DNA of 64,000 nt from positions 558,001-622,000 of the forward strand of contig NZ_JBHLUE010000016.1 in NCBI RefSeq assembly GCF_042434095.1, read 5' to 3'. Under the pieces are notes generated by a model. The model did not search any database. It was given only the letters and a program-made list of their open reading frames with translations, and had not been told where the DNA came from. How positions within the stretch are numbered: the first letter of the stretch is position 1; each line of letters begins with the position of its first letter. Of the stretch, positions 35,229 through 43,423 are shown in pieces. Position numbers and translations under genes: made by a program. The stretch comes from KBS50 sp042434095. GTDB lineage: Bacteria; Actinomycetota; Actinomycetes; Mycobacteriales; Micromonosporaceae.

Positions 35229-36536
35229 ATGGTCAGACAGAGATCCTTCCGACCGGCGCTCGCGGCCGCGGCGCTGCTGGTCCTCGTGCTGGCCGGCGCG
35301 GCGCTGGGCGGCAGCCTGACCGGGATGGCGCCGGCGGCGGCGGCCGACAACCCGTACCAGCGGGGTCCGGATCCCACCCTGGCGAGCATCTCGGCCAGCC
35401 GCGGCCCGTTCGCCACCGCGCAGCTGACCGTGGCGCCGGGCAACGGGTTCAACGGCGGGTTCGTCTACTACCCCACGGACACCAGCCTCGGCACCTGGGC
35501 CGCGGTGGCCATCGTGCCCGGCTACAGCGCCCTGTTCGCCAACGAGGAGGCCTGGATGGGCCCCTGGCTGGCGTCCTTCGGGTTCGTGGTGATCGGCGTC
35601 GAGACCCTGAGCCGCAGCGACGGCGCGGACGCCCGGTCCACCGAGCAACTCGCGGCGCTGGACTGGTTGACCACCAGCAGCCCGGTGCGGGACCGGGTCG
35701 ACCGCTCCCGGCTGGGCGTCCTGGGTCACTCGGCCGGAGGCGGTGGCACCCTCACCTCGGCGCTGCGCCGACCGGCGCTGAAGACCGCGGTCGGCCTCGC
35801 CCCGGGCGCGCCCGGCAACGCCTACAACATGTCGGCCGACCAGGTGCCGCTGCTGCTGCTCTCGGGCCAGAACGACGGCACGGTCACGCCCGCCTACGTG
35901 CAGGGCATCTACGACACCATCCCGGCCGGGGTGGAGCACGCCTGGGCGGAGCTCGCCGGCCAGGACCACCTCTCGTTCACCAGGTCGAACCCGACCGAGA
36001 TGCGGGTGCTGATCCCCTGGCTGAAGCTGTTCCTGGACAACGACACCCGGTACAGCCAGTTCATGTGCCCGACGCTGGCGAACAGCAGCGGCGTGTCGCG
36101 GTACAGCGCGACCTGCCCGCTCGTCCCGCCCGGCGGCCCCACGCCGACCCCCAGCACGAGCGGCCCGTCGACCCCGCCGTCCAGCCCGCCGCCGTCCAGC
36201 CCGCCCCCGTCCAGCCCGCCCCCGTCGAGCCCGCCGGCCGCCGGCGCCTGCGCCGCCACGTACCGCACCACCAGCACCTGGCCGGGTGGCTTCCAGGGCG
36301 AGGTGACGGTGACCGCCGGAAGCTCGGCGATCTCCGGCTGGACCGTCCGGTGGAGCCTGGGCGCCGGCCAGAGCATCACCCAGCTGTGGAACGGCACGCT
36401 GAGCACCAGCGGCTCGTCCGTCACGGTGCGGAACGTCTCGTACAACGGCGCGGTGCCGGCCGGCGGCTCGACCACCTTCGGCTTCCTCGGCGCCGGCGCC
36501 CCCACCGCCCCCACCCTCAGCTGCACCACCCCGTAA
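35229..36536 (+). CDS. Secreted polyesterase (cutinase/PET-hydrolase-like) with C-terminal CBM2
   Basis: 435 residues from ATG 35229 with AGGGAG upstream. Signal peptide to about residue 39 (cut before DNPYQRGPDPT). The mature start NPYxRGPxPT, the strand GFNGGFVYYP and the end DNDTRYSQFMCP match actinobacterial polyester hydrolases. Triad Ser168 (GHSAGGGG), Asp216 (SGQNDGTVTP), His247 (GQDHLSF); Tyr99 in PGYS forms the oxyanion side; Cys280-Cys296 the usual disulfide. Compared with known PET hydrolases, the oxyanion Met after the Ser is Ala169, and the subsite Trp (TPW) is Gly193 in LAPG. A repeated Pro-Ser linker (299-338) joins a CBM2 (341-432, Cys341-Cys432, Trp351/371/387), which would anchor it to cellulose. 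Likely natural substrate: cutin or another plant polyester. Confidence 0.9.
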   Translation: MVRQRSFRPALAAAALLVLVLAGAALGGSLTGMAPAAAADNPYQRGPDPTLASISASRGPFATAQLTVAPGNGFNGGFVYYPTDTSLGTWAAVAIVPGYSALFANEEAWMGPWLASFGFVVIGVETLSRSDGADARSTEQLAALDWLTTSSPVRDRVDRSRLGVLGHSAGGGGTLTSALRRPALKTAVGLAPGAPGNAYNMSADQVPLLLLSGQNDGTVTPAYVQGIYDTIPAGVEHAWAELAGQDHLSFTRSNPTEMRVLIPWLKLFLDNDTRYSQFMCPTLANSSGVSRYSATCPLVPPGGPTPTPSTSGPSTPPSSPPPSSPPPSSPPPSSPPAAGACAATYRTTSTWPGGFQGEVTVTAGSSAISGWTVRWSLGAGQSITQLWNGTLSTSGSSVTVRNVSYNGAVPAGGSTTFGFLGAGAPTAPTLSCTTP

Positions 36537-36542
36537 CGGACG

Positions 36543-36594
36543 AAAGGAAGGGCCCCTTCTTATCGCTTTTTGTATAAGAAGGGGCCCTTCCTAA
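36543..36594. repeat. Hairpin repeat family A, copy A4
   Basis: AAAGGAAGGGCCCCTTCTTA and TAAGAAGGGGCCCTTCCT pair fully except at the ends, around the loop TCGCTTTTTGTA. Six bases after the polyesterase stop; sits between convergent genes and may serve as a bidirectional terminator. Confidence 0.93.
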
Positions 36595-36605
36595 CCGGCC
36601 GGCGG

Positions 36606-36650
36606 CCGCCGGGGCGAGGGCCGCCGGGGCGAGGGCCGCTGGGGCGAGGG
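36606..36650. repeat. 15-bp tandem repeat, three copies
   Basis: CCGCCGGGGCGAGGG at 36606 and 36621, with a one-base variant at 36636. It lies directly after the stop of the leftward epimerase gene. Confidence 0.9.
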
Positions 36651-36654
36651 CCGG

Positions 36655-37569
36655 TCAGCCGCGCAGCTGGTCGGCCGCCTCCCGGAGGGCGTCGTCGAGC
36701 GGCTGCGGCTTGCGCCCGAACGTCTCGGTGGCCGCCGTCGAGTCCATGATGAACGGCCGGGTGAACTGGTAGCGGGTGGTGCGCAGCTCCCGGACCATCG
36801 GGCTGGCCACGCCGGCGGCCCAGAAGACCGGGTACGGGATCGCGGTCAGCTTCGGCGTCGGCGCCCCGGCCACCTGGGCGAACCGGGTGAGCAGTTCCCG
36901 GACGGTGAGCGGCGCGGGGCTGGGCACGTGCCAGGCCCGCCCCCAGCCGCGCTCGTCGGCGGCAACGGTGACCAGCAGCCGCGCCACGTCGTCGGTCGAG
37001 GTCCAGGTGTGCGGCACGTCCAGCGGCGCCGGCGAGTATGCCCGGCTGCCGGCCAGCACCGCCTTGCCGGGGCCGAAGCTGAGCAGACCCCGCCCCTGGA
37101 TGTAGTCGCTGCCCCGTACCTCGGTGGCGCGGATCCGGCCGGCCTCGTGCGCGGCCAGCGCGGCCCGCCACATCTCGCCACGGATCCGCAGCTTGGGATG
37201 GGTGGCGGCGAGCGGGGTGGCCTCGGTCATCGGCCCGTCGACCGGACCGTACGAGTAGAGCGTGCTCGTGGTGGCCAGGGTGGCGCCGGTGCGCTCCGCG
37301 GCGGTCAGCAGCGCGGCCGACAGCGGCGGCCAGTCGGTGAGCCAGGTGTGGTACTGCGGGTTGGCGCAGTTGTAGAGGGCCACCGCGCCACGGGTCAGCT
37401 CGGTGAGCCGGCCGGCGTCGGTGGCGTCGGCGCTGACCCGCTCGATGAGCGGGTGCTCGGGGCCGGTCCCGGAGCGGGTGACCACCCGGACCCGCTCGCC
37501 GCGCCCGGCGAGAAGCAGCGCGGCGGTCGACCCGACCTGGCCAGCGCCCACGATGACATGCGTCGACAT
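36655..37569 (-). CDS. NAD-dependent epimerase/dehydratase (atypical SDR)
   Basis: 304 residues from ATG 37569, with GGAGGT upstream. Rossmann start MSTHVIVGAGQVGSTAALLLA, a glycine pattern (GxGxxG) of the NAD type. The catalytic Tyr region reads TLYSYGPVDGP. HTWTSTDDVARLLVTVA and WHVPSPAPLTVRELL are typical of extended SDR proteins. Nothing defines the substrate. Divergent from a TetR regulator with two identical operator sites between, so it is almost certainly that regulator's target. Confidence 0.85.
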   Translation of the reverse strand: MSTHVIVGAGQVGSTAALLLAGRGERVRVVTRSGTGPEHPLIERVSADATDAGRLTELTRGAVALYNCANPQYHTWLTDWPPLSAALLTAAERTGATLATTSTLYSYGPVDGPMTEATPLAATHPKLRIRGEMWRAALAAHEAGRIRATEVRGSDYIQGRGLLSFGPGKAVLAGSRAYSPAPLDVPHTWTSTDDVARLLVTVAADERGWGRAWHVPSPAPLTVRELLTRFAQVAGAPTPKLTAIPYPVFWAAGVASPMVRELRTTRYQFTRPFIMDSTAATETFGRKPQPLDDALREAADQLRG

Positions 37570-37587
37570 GATTGACCTCCGACTAAG

Positions 37588-37603
37588 CGAGAGCACCGCT
37601 CTC
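37588..37603. promoter_or_regulatory. TetR operator site 1 (epimerase side)
   Basis: CGAGAGCACCGCTCTC, arms GAGAGC/GCTCTC. Lies 19 bases from the epimerase start codon. Confidence 0.75.
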
Positions 37604-37642
37604 TGTTGAGTACAACTCTCACATGACGACCGCCGGCTCGTC

Positions 37643-37658
37643 AAGAGCAGTGCTCTCG
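37643..37658. promoter_or_regulatory. TetR operator site 2 (regulator side)
   Basis: AAGAGCAGTGCTCTCG; its complement CGAGAGCACTGCTCTT matches site 1 at 14 of 16 positions. Lies 23 bases before the TetR gene. Confidence 0.75.
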
Positions 37659-37680
37659 AATGTGTGCAACAATCGCTGAC

Positions 37681-38376
37681 ATGTCCGCTGGATCGATCCG
37701 TGCCCGCGTCCGCGCCGAGATGACCGACGAGATCAAGGCCACCGCCCGGCGCCATCTGGCCAGCGACGGCGCCAACCTGTCGCTCCGGGCCGTGGCCCGG
37801 GACATGGGGATGGTCTCCTCGGCCCTGTACCGCTACTTCGCCAGCCGGGACGACCTGCTCACCGCGCTGATCATCGACGCGTACGGCGGGCTCGGCGCGG
37901 CCGCGGAGGCCGCCGACGCCGCGGTGGCCGACCGCGCCGACCTGCGCGGCCGGTGGTTGTCGATCTGCCACGCGGTCCGCGACTGGGCGCTGGCCAACCC
38001 CGCCGAGTACGCCCTGCTGTTCGGCAGCCCGGTGCCCGGCTACGCGGCGCCGATGGACACCGTGACGGCCGCCAGCCGCACCCCGGCCACCCTGGTCGGC
38101 GTCCTCGTCGACGGGGTACGGGCCGGCACGCTGGTCGAGCCGGACCCGGCCGACGCCCTGCCGGAGGTGGTCCGGGACGACCTGATGGCCACGATGGCCG
38201 ACTTCGCCCCCGAGCTGTCCCCCACCCGGATCGCCCGCGCCATGCTCGCCTGGACCAGCCTGTTCGGCGTGGTCAGCTTCGAACTCTTCGGGCAGTTCAA
38301 CAACGTCGTCCATGCCCGCCGGGAGTTCTTCGACCACCAGCTGCGCCGGCTCGCCGACCAGCTCGGCCTGCCGTGA
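37681..38376 (+). CDS. TetR-family regulator
   Basis: 231 residues from ATG 37681. N-terminal helix-turn-helix LSLRAVARDMGMVSSALYRYFASRDDLLTALI; C-terminal ligand domain of the TetR_C_33/WHG type (DWALANPAEYALLFGSPVPGYAAP). Divergent from the epimerase and flanked by two matching palindromes, so autoregulation and repression of the epimerase are expected. Ligand unknown. Confidence 0.9.
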   Translation: MSAGSIRARVRAEMTDEIKATARRHLASDGANLSLRAVARDMGMVSSALYRYFASRDDLLTALIIDAYGGLGAAAEAADAAVADRADLRGRWLSICHAVRDWALANPAEYALLFGSPVPGYAAPMDTVTAASRTPATLVGVLVDGVRAGTLVEPDPADALPEVVRDDLMATMADFAPELSPTRIARAMLAWTSLFGVVSFELFGQFNNVVHARREFFDHQLRRLADQLGLP

Positions 38377-38676
38377 TCGCGGAGTCGCGCCGCGCGTCGG
38401 GGCCACCCGCGGGCGACCACCCGCGGGGGTAAGCGGCGGCCCTGCCGGAGGCGGGCCCGCCCCCACGGGATCGGCCATCGGCGTTACGATTCCGCACACG
38501 ATCATCGGGTACGGATCGCACATGGTTCCAAATACCGGACCGGTTGCTGCGCCGGAACGGTATCCCGCGCAATCTCTTGAAGGTGGGACCCGGCAGTCCC
38601 GGCCCACGATCGCCGGATCGTTGGACCGCACGGGCGCGGCGGCCCAGCCATCGTCGGACGGGGCGAGGAGGTCGGC
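38377..38676. other. Intergenic region, 300 bp
   Basis: No gene found. Around 38480-38570 it is less GC-rich than its surroundings and probably holds the promoter of the gene at 38677. I looked for a riboswitch but found no matching core. Confidence 0.4.
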
Positions 38677-39354
38677 ATGGTCGGTCGGATGCGACGGCCG
38701 GGGATCCTGACCGTGCTGGTGACGCTGGCCCTCGGCACGACGCTGGCTCTCGGCCTGGCGCTGGGTGGCGGCCGGGCCGCTGAGGCGGCCCCCAACCCGA
38801 AGCCCACGCCCACCACCCTGACGATCAAGCCCGAGGGCATCGGCGACCCGGTGAGCCTGCGGTCCGATCGGGACGCCGCGCTCTTCGCCACCCTGCTCGA
38901 CCAGGTCGGCTGGCTACGCACCGGCGTCGGGCAGGGCGAGCCGTCGGCCGGGGCCGACCTCGGTCGCAAGTACACGGTCGTGGTCACCGTCGGCGACGAG
39001 GCGCGGCAGACGTACGACCTGTATCCGATGGCCAAGGGCGGGCCGCGCGCCTACCGGCCGAGCATCCAGCCGGACCAGCGGGTGACCTCTGCCGCCTGGT
39101 TCTACGGGCGGTTGAACATGATCGAGGCGCTGCGCGCGGTCGGCTTGCCGCTCCCCGGCGAGCCCACCAAGGTCACCGGCGGCATCGGTGGCGGCGGCGC
39201 GGCCGCCGAGTCGGACGGGCTCGACCCCACCCGGGACTTCACGGCGGCGGTCGGCGACCTGCGCCGGGTGCTCATGCTCAACACCGCCGTGATCGTGATG
39301 ATCACGCTGGGCCTCGCCGGCATCGCGTACCTGATCCGGCGCCGGACCAACTGA
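38677..39354 (+). CDS. Secreted, C-terminally membrane-anchored protein, unknown
   Basis: 225 residues from ATG 38677, with GAGGAG upstream. Signal peptide about 1-37 (ILTVLVTLALGTTLALGLALGGGRAAEA), an extracellular domain of about 150 residues (ARQTYDLYPMAKGGPRAYRP, ending in a Gly/Ala linker), then one membrane helix near the C-terminus (LNTAVIVMITLGLAGIAYL) with a basic RRRTN tail inside. No enzyme motif. Convergent with the quinone oxidoreductase, 7 bases between stops. I do not recognise a family. Confidence 0.75.
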   Translation: MVGRMRRPGILTVLVTLALGTTLALGLALGGGRAAEAAPNPKPTPTTLTIKPEGIGDPVSLRSDRDAALFATLLDQVGWLRTGVGQGEPSAGADLGRKYTVVVTVGDEARQTYDLYPMAKGGPRAYRPSIQPDQRVTSAAWFYGRLNMIEALRAVGLPLPGEPTKVTGGIGGGGAAAESDGLDPTRDFTAAVGDLRRVLMLNTAVIVMITLGLAGIAYLIRRRTN

Positions 39355-39361
39355 CGGCCGC

Positions 39362-40288
39362 CTAGACCTCCAGCACCAGCTTGCCGCGAACGTGGCCGCC
39401 CTCGATCACCCGGTGTGCCTCGGCGGCGGCACCCAGCGGGAACGTCCGTTCGACGTGGACGGTCAGCCGCTCCGCATCGATCAGACCGGCGAGCAGTCCC
39501 AGGTCGGTGGCGGACGGCTTCACGAAGACGTACACGCCGCCGAGCTCGGCCACGCCGACCGGGTCCGCGATCGAGGCCAGCCGCTGCGCGTCCGTGAGCA
39601 GCTCGGCCGAGGCGGCCAGGGCGTCCCCGCCGAACATGTCCAGCACCGCGTCGACACCGCCCGGCGCCACCGCGCGCACCCGGTCGGTGAGGCCCGGCCC
39701 GGAGGCGACCGGCTCGGCGCCGAGGGACCGGACGAAGTCGTGGTTGCGCTCGCTCGCCGCGCCGATCACGGTGGTCGCGCCGAGGGTCCGGGCCAGCTGC
39801 ACCGCGAGGTGCCCGACGCCGCCGGCGGCCGCGTGCACGAGCACCGTGTCGCCCTCCGCGACCTCCACGGCCCGCAACGCCTGGTACGCGGTCAGCCCGG
39901 CCAGCGGCAGCGCGCCCGCCTCCGCCCACGAGGCCCGGAGCGGCTTGTCGGCCAGGGTCCGCTCCGGCGCCGGCACCAACTCCGCGTACGTGCCGAACTG
40001 GATGTCGTCGCGCCGGACGTACCCGATGACCTCGTCGCCGGCGGTGAAGCCGCGCACCGCGGGACCGGCCGCCACGACCACGCCGGCCAGGTCCCAGCCG
40101 GGCACCAGCGGAAAGTGCGTCGGGAACGCGCCGTCCAGATGCCCGGCACGGATCTTGCAGTCGACCGGGTTGACACCGACGGCCCGGGTGCGCACCAGGA
40201 CCGTGTCCGGGCCCACCGGCGGATCCGGCACCTGCTGCTCGACGAGCAGTTCGGGTCCGCCGTACCGGGAGATCGCCATCGCCTTCAC
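39362..40288 (-). CDS. NADPH:quinone oxidoreductase-type zinc-free MDR protein
   Basis: 308 residues. Medium-chain reductase: MKAMAISRYGGPELL, GVNPVDCKIRAG, cofactor motif VLVHAAAGGVGHLAVQLA (AAGGVG, NADPH type). The zinc cysteines of alcohol dehydrogenases are absent, and ASERNHDFVRSLGAEPV is normal. Probably reduces quinones or enones. Monocistronic. Confidence 0.9.
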   Translation of the reverse strand: MKAMAISRYGGPELLVEQQVPDPPVGPDTVLVRTRAVGVNPVDCKIRAGHLDGAFPTHFPLVPGWDLAGVVVAAGPAVRGFTAGDEVIGYVRRDDIQFGTYAELVPAPERTLADKPLRASWAEAGALPLAGLTAYQALRAVEVAEGDTVLVHAAAGGVGHLAVQLARTLGATTVIGAASERNHDFVRSLGAEPVASGPGLTDRVRAVAPGGVDAVLDMFGGDALAASAELLTDAQRLASIADPVGVAELGGVYVFVKPSATDLGLLAGLIDAERLTVHVERTFPLGAAAEAHRVIEGGHVRGKLVLEV

Positions 40289-40338
40289 GACGCCACCCTA
40301 GGGCTTCACGCGCCGCCCCCGCCCGCGATACCGCGGGC

Positions 40339-40584
40339 TCAGCACCAGCGCCGCGGCGGCCGCTCCCGGCGGGCGCCCCGGGTCCGCGGGCGCACACCGA
40401 GGTGCCGGTGCGCGCCGGCCCAACCCGGCCGGGCGCTCTGGCAGTCCGGCCGGCGGGCCGGCGGTGGCGCCTCGGGACCGGCGCCGTCCGCGCCGCCCGG
40501 CGCGGTCCGGCCGCCGCCGTGCCGCGAGCACTGGCCGGGCAGGCAGGACTGCTCGTCGTCCGCGCGCTCGATCTCCCCGGGCAC
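40339..40584 (-). CDS. Possible small Arg/Pro/Gly-rich protein
   Basis: 81 residues from GTG 40584. The reason to list it is a very strong GGGGGAGGAGG site six bases before that GTG, in an otherwise gene-free stretch. Almost every third codon base is G or C, but the region is about 80 percent GC, so this is weak support. Contains Cys in EQSCLPGQCSRH and ends RRWC; no domain. Could be a chance frame. Confidence 0.35.
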   Translation of the reverse strand: MPGEIERADDEQSCLPGQCSRHGGGRTAPGGADGAGPEAPPPARRPDCQSARPGWAGAHRHLGVRPRTRGARRERPPRRWC

Positions 40585-40744
40585 CTGCGGCCTCCTCCCC
40601 CGTCGCCACCGGTCGGCGGGCAGGCGAGGCAAACCGCGGCCGGGGATCGGCCGGGTGCCGGCACGCCCACCCGGGTCCGGCCCTGACACGGTACTGGCCC
40701 GTACCGACAGTCTCGACGGCGGCCGGCCCGGTGGCGTGGATCGA

Positions 40745-41329
40745 TCAGCCCCGGCGCTCCCGCCCGGCGCGCTGCCCGGCCGGCGCGGCCGGCGCCTCCG
40801 CACGGCCCGGGAACAGCGTGAACCAGAGCGGCCCGGCGACGAACCAGATGGCCAGCACCGCCGACAGCCGGATGATCCAGTCCCGCAGCGCGCCGGTCCG
40901 GGCCTGATCGTCGACCAGGACGATGGCGGCCACCAGCAGCACGCAGGCGATCGCCCAGGCCAGCGCCGCCTTGGCCCACTCCCGCCACTCGTGCCGGGTG
41001 CGGGCCCGGCCGCGCCGCGGCGGCCGCCACGGCGGCGGGCCGCCGGCGAAGCGGTACGCGAAGCGCTGGTCGGCCCAGCGGACCATGGCGGCCCCGAAGG
41101 CCACGGACGACCCCAGGTACGCGGCCGCCAGCCCGTGCGTGAAGTTGGCGGTGGCGCCGCGGCGCAGATCCAGCGTCGTGGCCACCAGCAGCACCAGGTC
41201 GACCAGCGGCACCGACACCAGCAGCACGGCGCCCAGCCGCCGGCGCCGCAACAGGTACCGGGCCACCAGTCCCGCGCCGAGCAGCACCCAGAAGCCGATC
41301 TCGCATCCGGCGATCACCGCGAGAACCAT
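40745..41329 (-). CDS. Integral membrane protein, unknown
   Basis: 194 residues from ATG 41329, with GGGGAGG upstream. Five or six hydrophobic segments (IAGCEIGFWVLLGAGLVARYL, GAVLLVSVPLVDLVLLVATTL, LAAAYLGSSVAFGAAMV, then after a basic loop WAIACVLLVAAIVLV and LSAVLAIWFVAGPLWFTLF). Basic and Ala-rich tail. No family recognised. Divergent from the histidine kinase gene at 41511. Confidence 0.75.
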   Translation of the reverse strand: MVLAVIAGCEIGFWVLLGAGLVARYLLRRRRLGAVLLVSVPLVDLVLLVATTLDLRRGATANFTHGLAAAYLGSSVAFGAAMVRWADQRFAYRFAGGPPPWRPPRRGRARTRHEWREWAKAALAWAIACVLLVAAIVLVDDQARTGALRDWIIRLSAVLAIWFVAGPLWFTLFPGRAEAPAAPAGQRAGRERRG

Positions 41330-41510
41330 CGTCGTACCTCCCCGTCTCCCGCCTCCAGGCTGCCCCGGCGGCGGCGGGCGGGCGTCGGCGGCGGGGCGGA
41401 AACCGGGGTCCGTCGAAGGATGGACGGCTCCATCGTTCGACGGACCGGGCCGGCGCGGGTTCGTCGCCACGGAGGACGCCGCCGCGGCGGTGATGTGCTG
41501 GGATCGGGAC

Positions 41511-42731
41511 ATGACGACCGGCCCACCGACCCGCCGGGCCACCCGGGTGGACGTCGCGCTGGCGGCCGGGTCGTTCGGCGGCGGCCTGCTCCTGCTCAGC
41601 CTCGGCACGTACCGGTCGGTCAACCCGGCCGCGCACTTCCCCACGGCGCTGTTCGCGCTGCCGCTGGCCGCCACCTGCGTGGCGGTGGGGCTGCGCCGGG
41701 CGGCCACCCGGACCAGCCTGGCCCTCGGCACCGCCGGGGTGCTGGCCGATCTGGCCATCGGCGGCTCGCTGGGCACGCTGCTGGTCTACACCCAGGTGCT
41801 CTACGACGCCTGCGTGTACGGGTCGGCGCGGACCTGGCGGTGGTTGCTGCGGTCCAGCGTGGCGCTCGCGGTGCTCGGCGCGCTGGCCGGGGTGCTGGCC
41901 GCCCGCGCCTGGTACGGCGTGTCGGTGGGGGTCGTCGTGGTGCTGGTGACGCTGCTGCCGGTGCTGACCGGGATCAGCGTGCGGCAGTACCGCGACCAGG
42001 CCGCCACCGCGCGGGCGCAGGCCGAGCAGACGGCCCGGCTGGCGGAGCTGGGCCGGCGGCAGGCGGTGCTCGCCGAACGGCACCGGATGGCCCGGGAACT
42101 GCACGACGTGGTGGCCAACCACCTGAGCGCGGTGGCCATCCACGCCACGGCCGCGCTGTCCGTCTCCGGCCTCGACGCGGAGCAGGTGCGGCAGGCGCTG
42201 CGCGTCATCCGGGAGAACAGCGTGCAGGGGCTGGGCGAGCTGCGCCAGATGATCGGGCTGCTGCGCGAGCCGGCCGCCGGCCCGGTCCCGAGCGAGCCGG
42301 CCGCCGGCCCGGCCCCGAGCGAGCCGGCCGAGCCGGCCATCCGGGTCGGCCTGGCCGACCTGGACCGGCTGCTGGACCGGTCACGCTCGGCCGGGCTGGC
42401 GGTGACGGCCCGGACCACGGGAACGCCCCGTGAGCTGCCGGTCGGCGTGGACCTGGCCGCCTACCGGATCCTGCAGGAGTCCCTCACCAACGCGCTCAAG
42501 CACGGCCAGGGACCGGTCGACCTGGCCGTCGACTACCGGGCCGACGCGGTGGCGTTGAGCGTGCTGAACCCGATCCCGGGCGCCGCCGGTGGGGACGGCG
42601 TTCCGGGCGCCGGCGCCGGCCTGATCGGCATGCGGGAACGCGCGGCGCTGGTCGACGGATGGTTCACGGCGGGCCCCGACGGCGACCGCTGGCGGGTGGC
42701 GGCCGAACTGCCCACCGGCCGGGTCCGATGA
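41511..42731 (+). CDS. NarL-type sensor histidine kinase
   Basis: 406 residues from ATG 41511. About five membrane helices in the first 155 residues, then a HisKA_3 dimerisation domain with phospho-acceptor His198 in RMARELHDVVANH, and an HATPase domain (YRILQESLTNALKHG; GAGAGLIGMRERAALVDG). Between them the chain has a twice-repeated SEPAAGP linker. No large extracellular sensor, so it may sense the membrane or an internal cue. Its stop overlaps the response-regulator start (ATGA). Confidence 0.93.
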   Translation: MTTGPPTRRATRVDVALAAGSFGGGLLLLSLGTYRSVNPAAHFPTALFALPLAATCVAVGLRRAATRTSLALGTAGVLADLAIGGSLGTLLVYTQVLYDACVYGSARTWRWLLRSSVALAVLGALAGVLAARAWYGVSVGVVVVLVTLLPVLTGISVRQYRDQAATARAQAEQTARLAELGRRQAVLAERHRMARELHDVVANHLSAVAIHATAALSVSGLDAEQVRQALRVIRENSVQGLGELRQMIGLLREPAAGPVPSEPAAGPAPSEPAEPAIRVGLADLDRLLDRSRSAGLAVTARTTGTPRELPVGVDLAAYRILQESLTNALKHGQGPVDLAVDYRADAVALSVLNPIPGAAGGDGVPGAGAGLIGMRERAALVDGWFTAGPDGDRWRVAAELPTGRVR

Positions 42732-43411
42732 GCGTCCGGGTGGTGCTGGCCGACGACCAGCCGGCCGTGCTGGCCGGGCTGGCGCTGATCCTCGGCGGCG
42801 CGCCGGACATCGAGGTGGTCGGGCAGGCCGGCGACGGCGAGGCGGCGGTGGCGCTCTGCCGCGCCCTCCGCCCGGCGGTGGCCGTGCTGGACGTACGGAT
42901 GCCGCGCCTGGACGGCATCTCGGCGACCCGGCGGATCGTGGCCGACGGCCTCGCCGACGTCCTGGTGCTGACCACCTTCGACCTCGACGAGTACGTCTTC
43001 GGCGCGCTGCGCGCCGGCGCGGCCGGGTTCCTGCTCAAGGACACCGACGCCGCGGGGCTGGTGGCGGCGGTCCGCACGGTGGCCCGCGGCGACGGCATCG
43101 TGGCGCCCGGGGTCACCCGGCGGCTGATCCGGGCCTTCGCGGCCACCGCCCCGGGCGCCTCGGCCGACGCCCGGGCCGCGCTGCCGACGCTGACCCCGCG
43201 GGAGCGGGAGGTGCTGGTCTGCATCGGGCTGGGGCTGTCCAACCAGCAGATCGCGGACCGGTTGGCCATGGCGGAGAGCACCACCAAGACGCACGTGAGC
43301 CGGATCCTGGCCAAGCTGGGCCTGCGCAGCCGGGTCCAGGCCGCGATCCTCGCCCAGGAGGCCGACCTGTCCGGCGGCGAGGGTGCCGGGCGTACCGGCC
43401 GGGGTGCGTGA
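42728..43411 (+). CDS. NarL/LuxR-type response regulator
   Basis: 227 residues, start by ATGA overlap with the kinase gene. Receiver domain with Asp55 in VAVLDVRMPRLDG and Lys in FLLKDTDA; LuxR helix-turn-helix LTPREREVLVCIGLGLSNQQIADRLAMAESTTKTHVSRILAKLGL. Only 12 bases lie before the fasR start, so the two-component genes may be co-transcribed with fasR; target genes unknown. Confidence 0.94.
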   Translation: MSVRVVLADDQPAVLAGLALILGGAPDIEVVGQAGDGEAAVALCRALRPAVAVLDVRMPRLDGISATRRIVADGLADVLVLTTFDLDEYVFGALRAGAAGFLLKDTDAAGLVAAVRTVARGDGIVAPGVTRRLIRAFAATAPGASADARAALPTLTPREREVLVCIGLGLSNQQIADRLAMAESTTKTHVSRILAKLGLRSRVQAAILAQEADLSGGEGAGRTGRGA

Positions 43412-43423
43412 CAGGCTGGTCGT

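Noticed and set aside
38480..38640. Possible cyclic-di-AMP riboswitch before the secreted protein gene
   Set aside because: The conserved GGG-GAA and terminal blocks could not be matched; only loose similarity.
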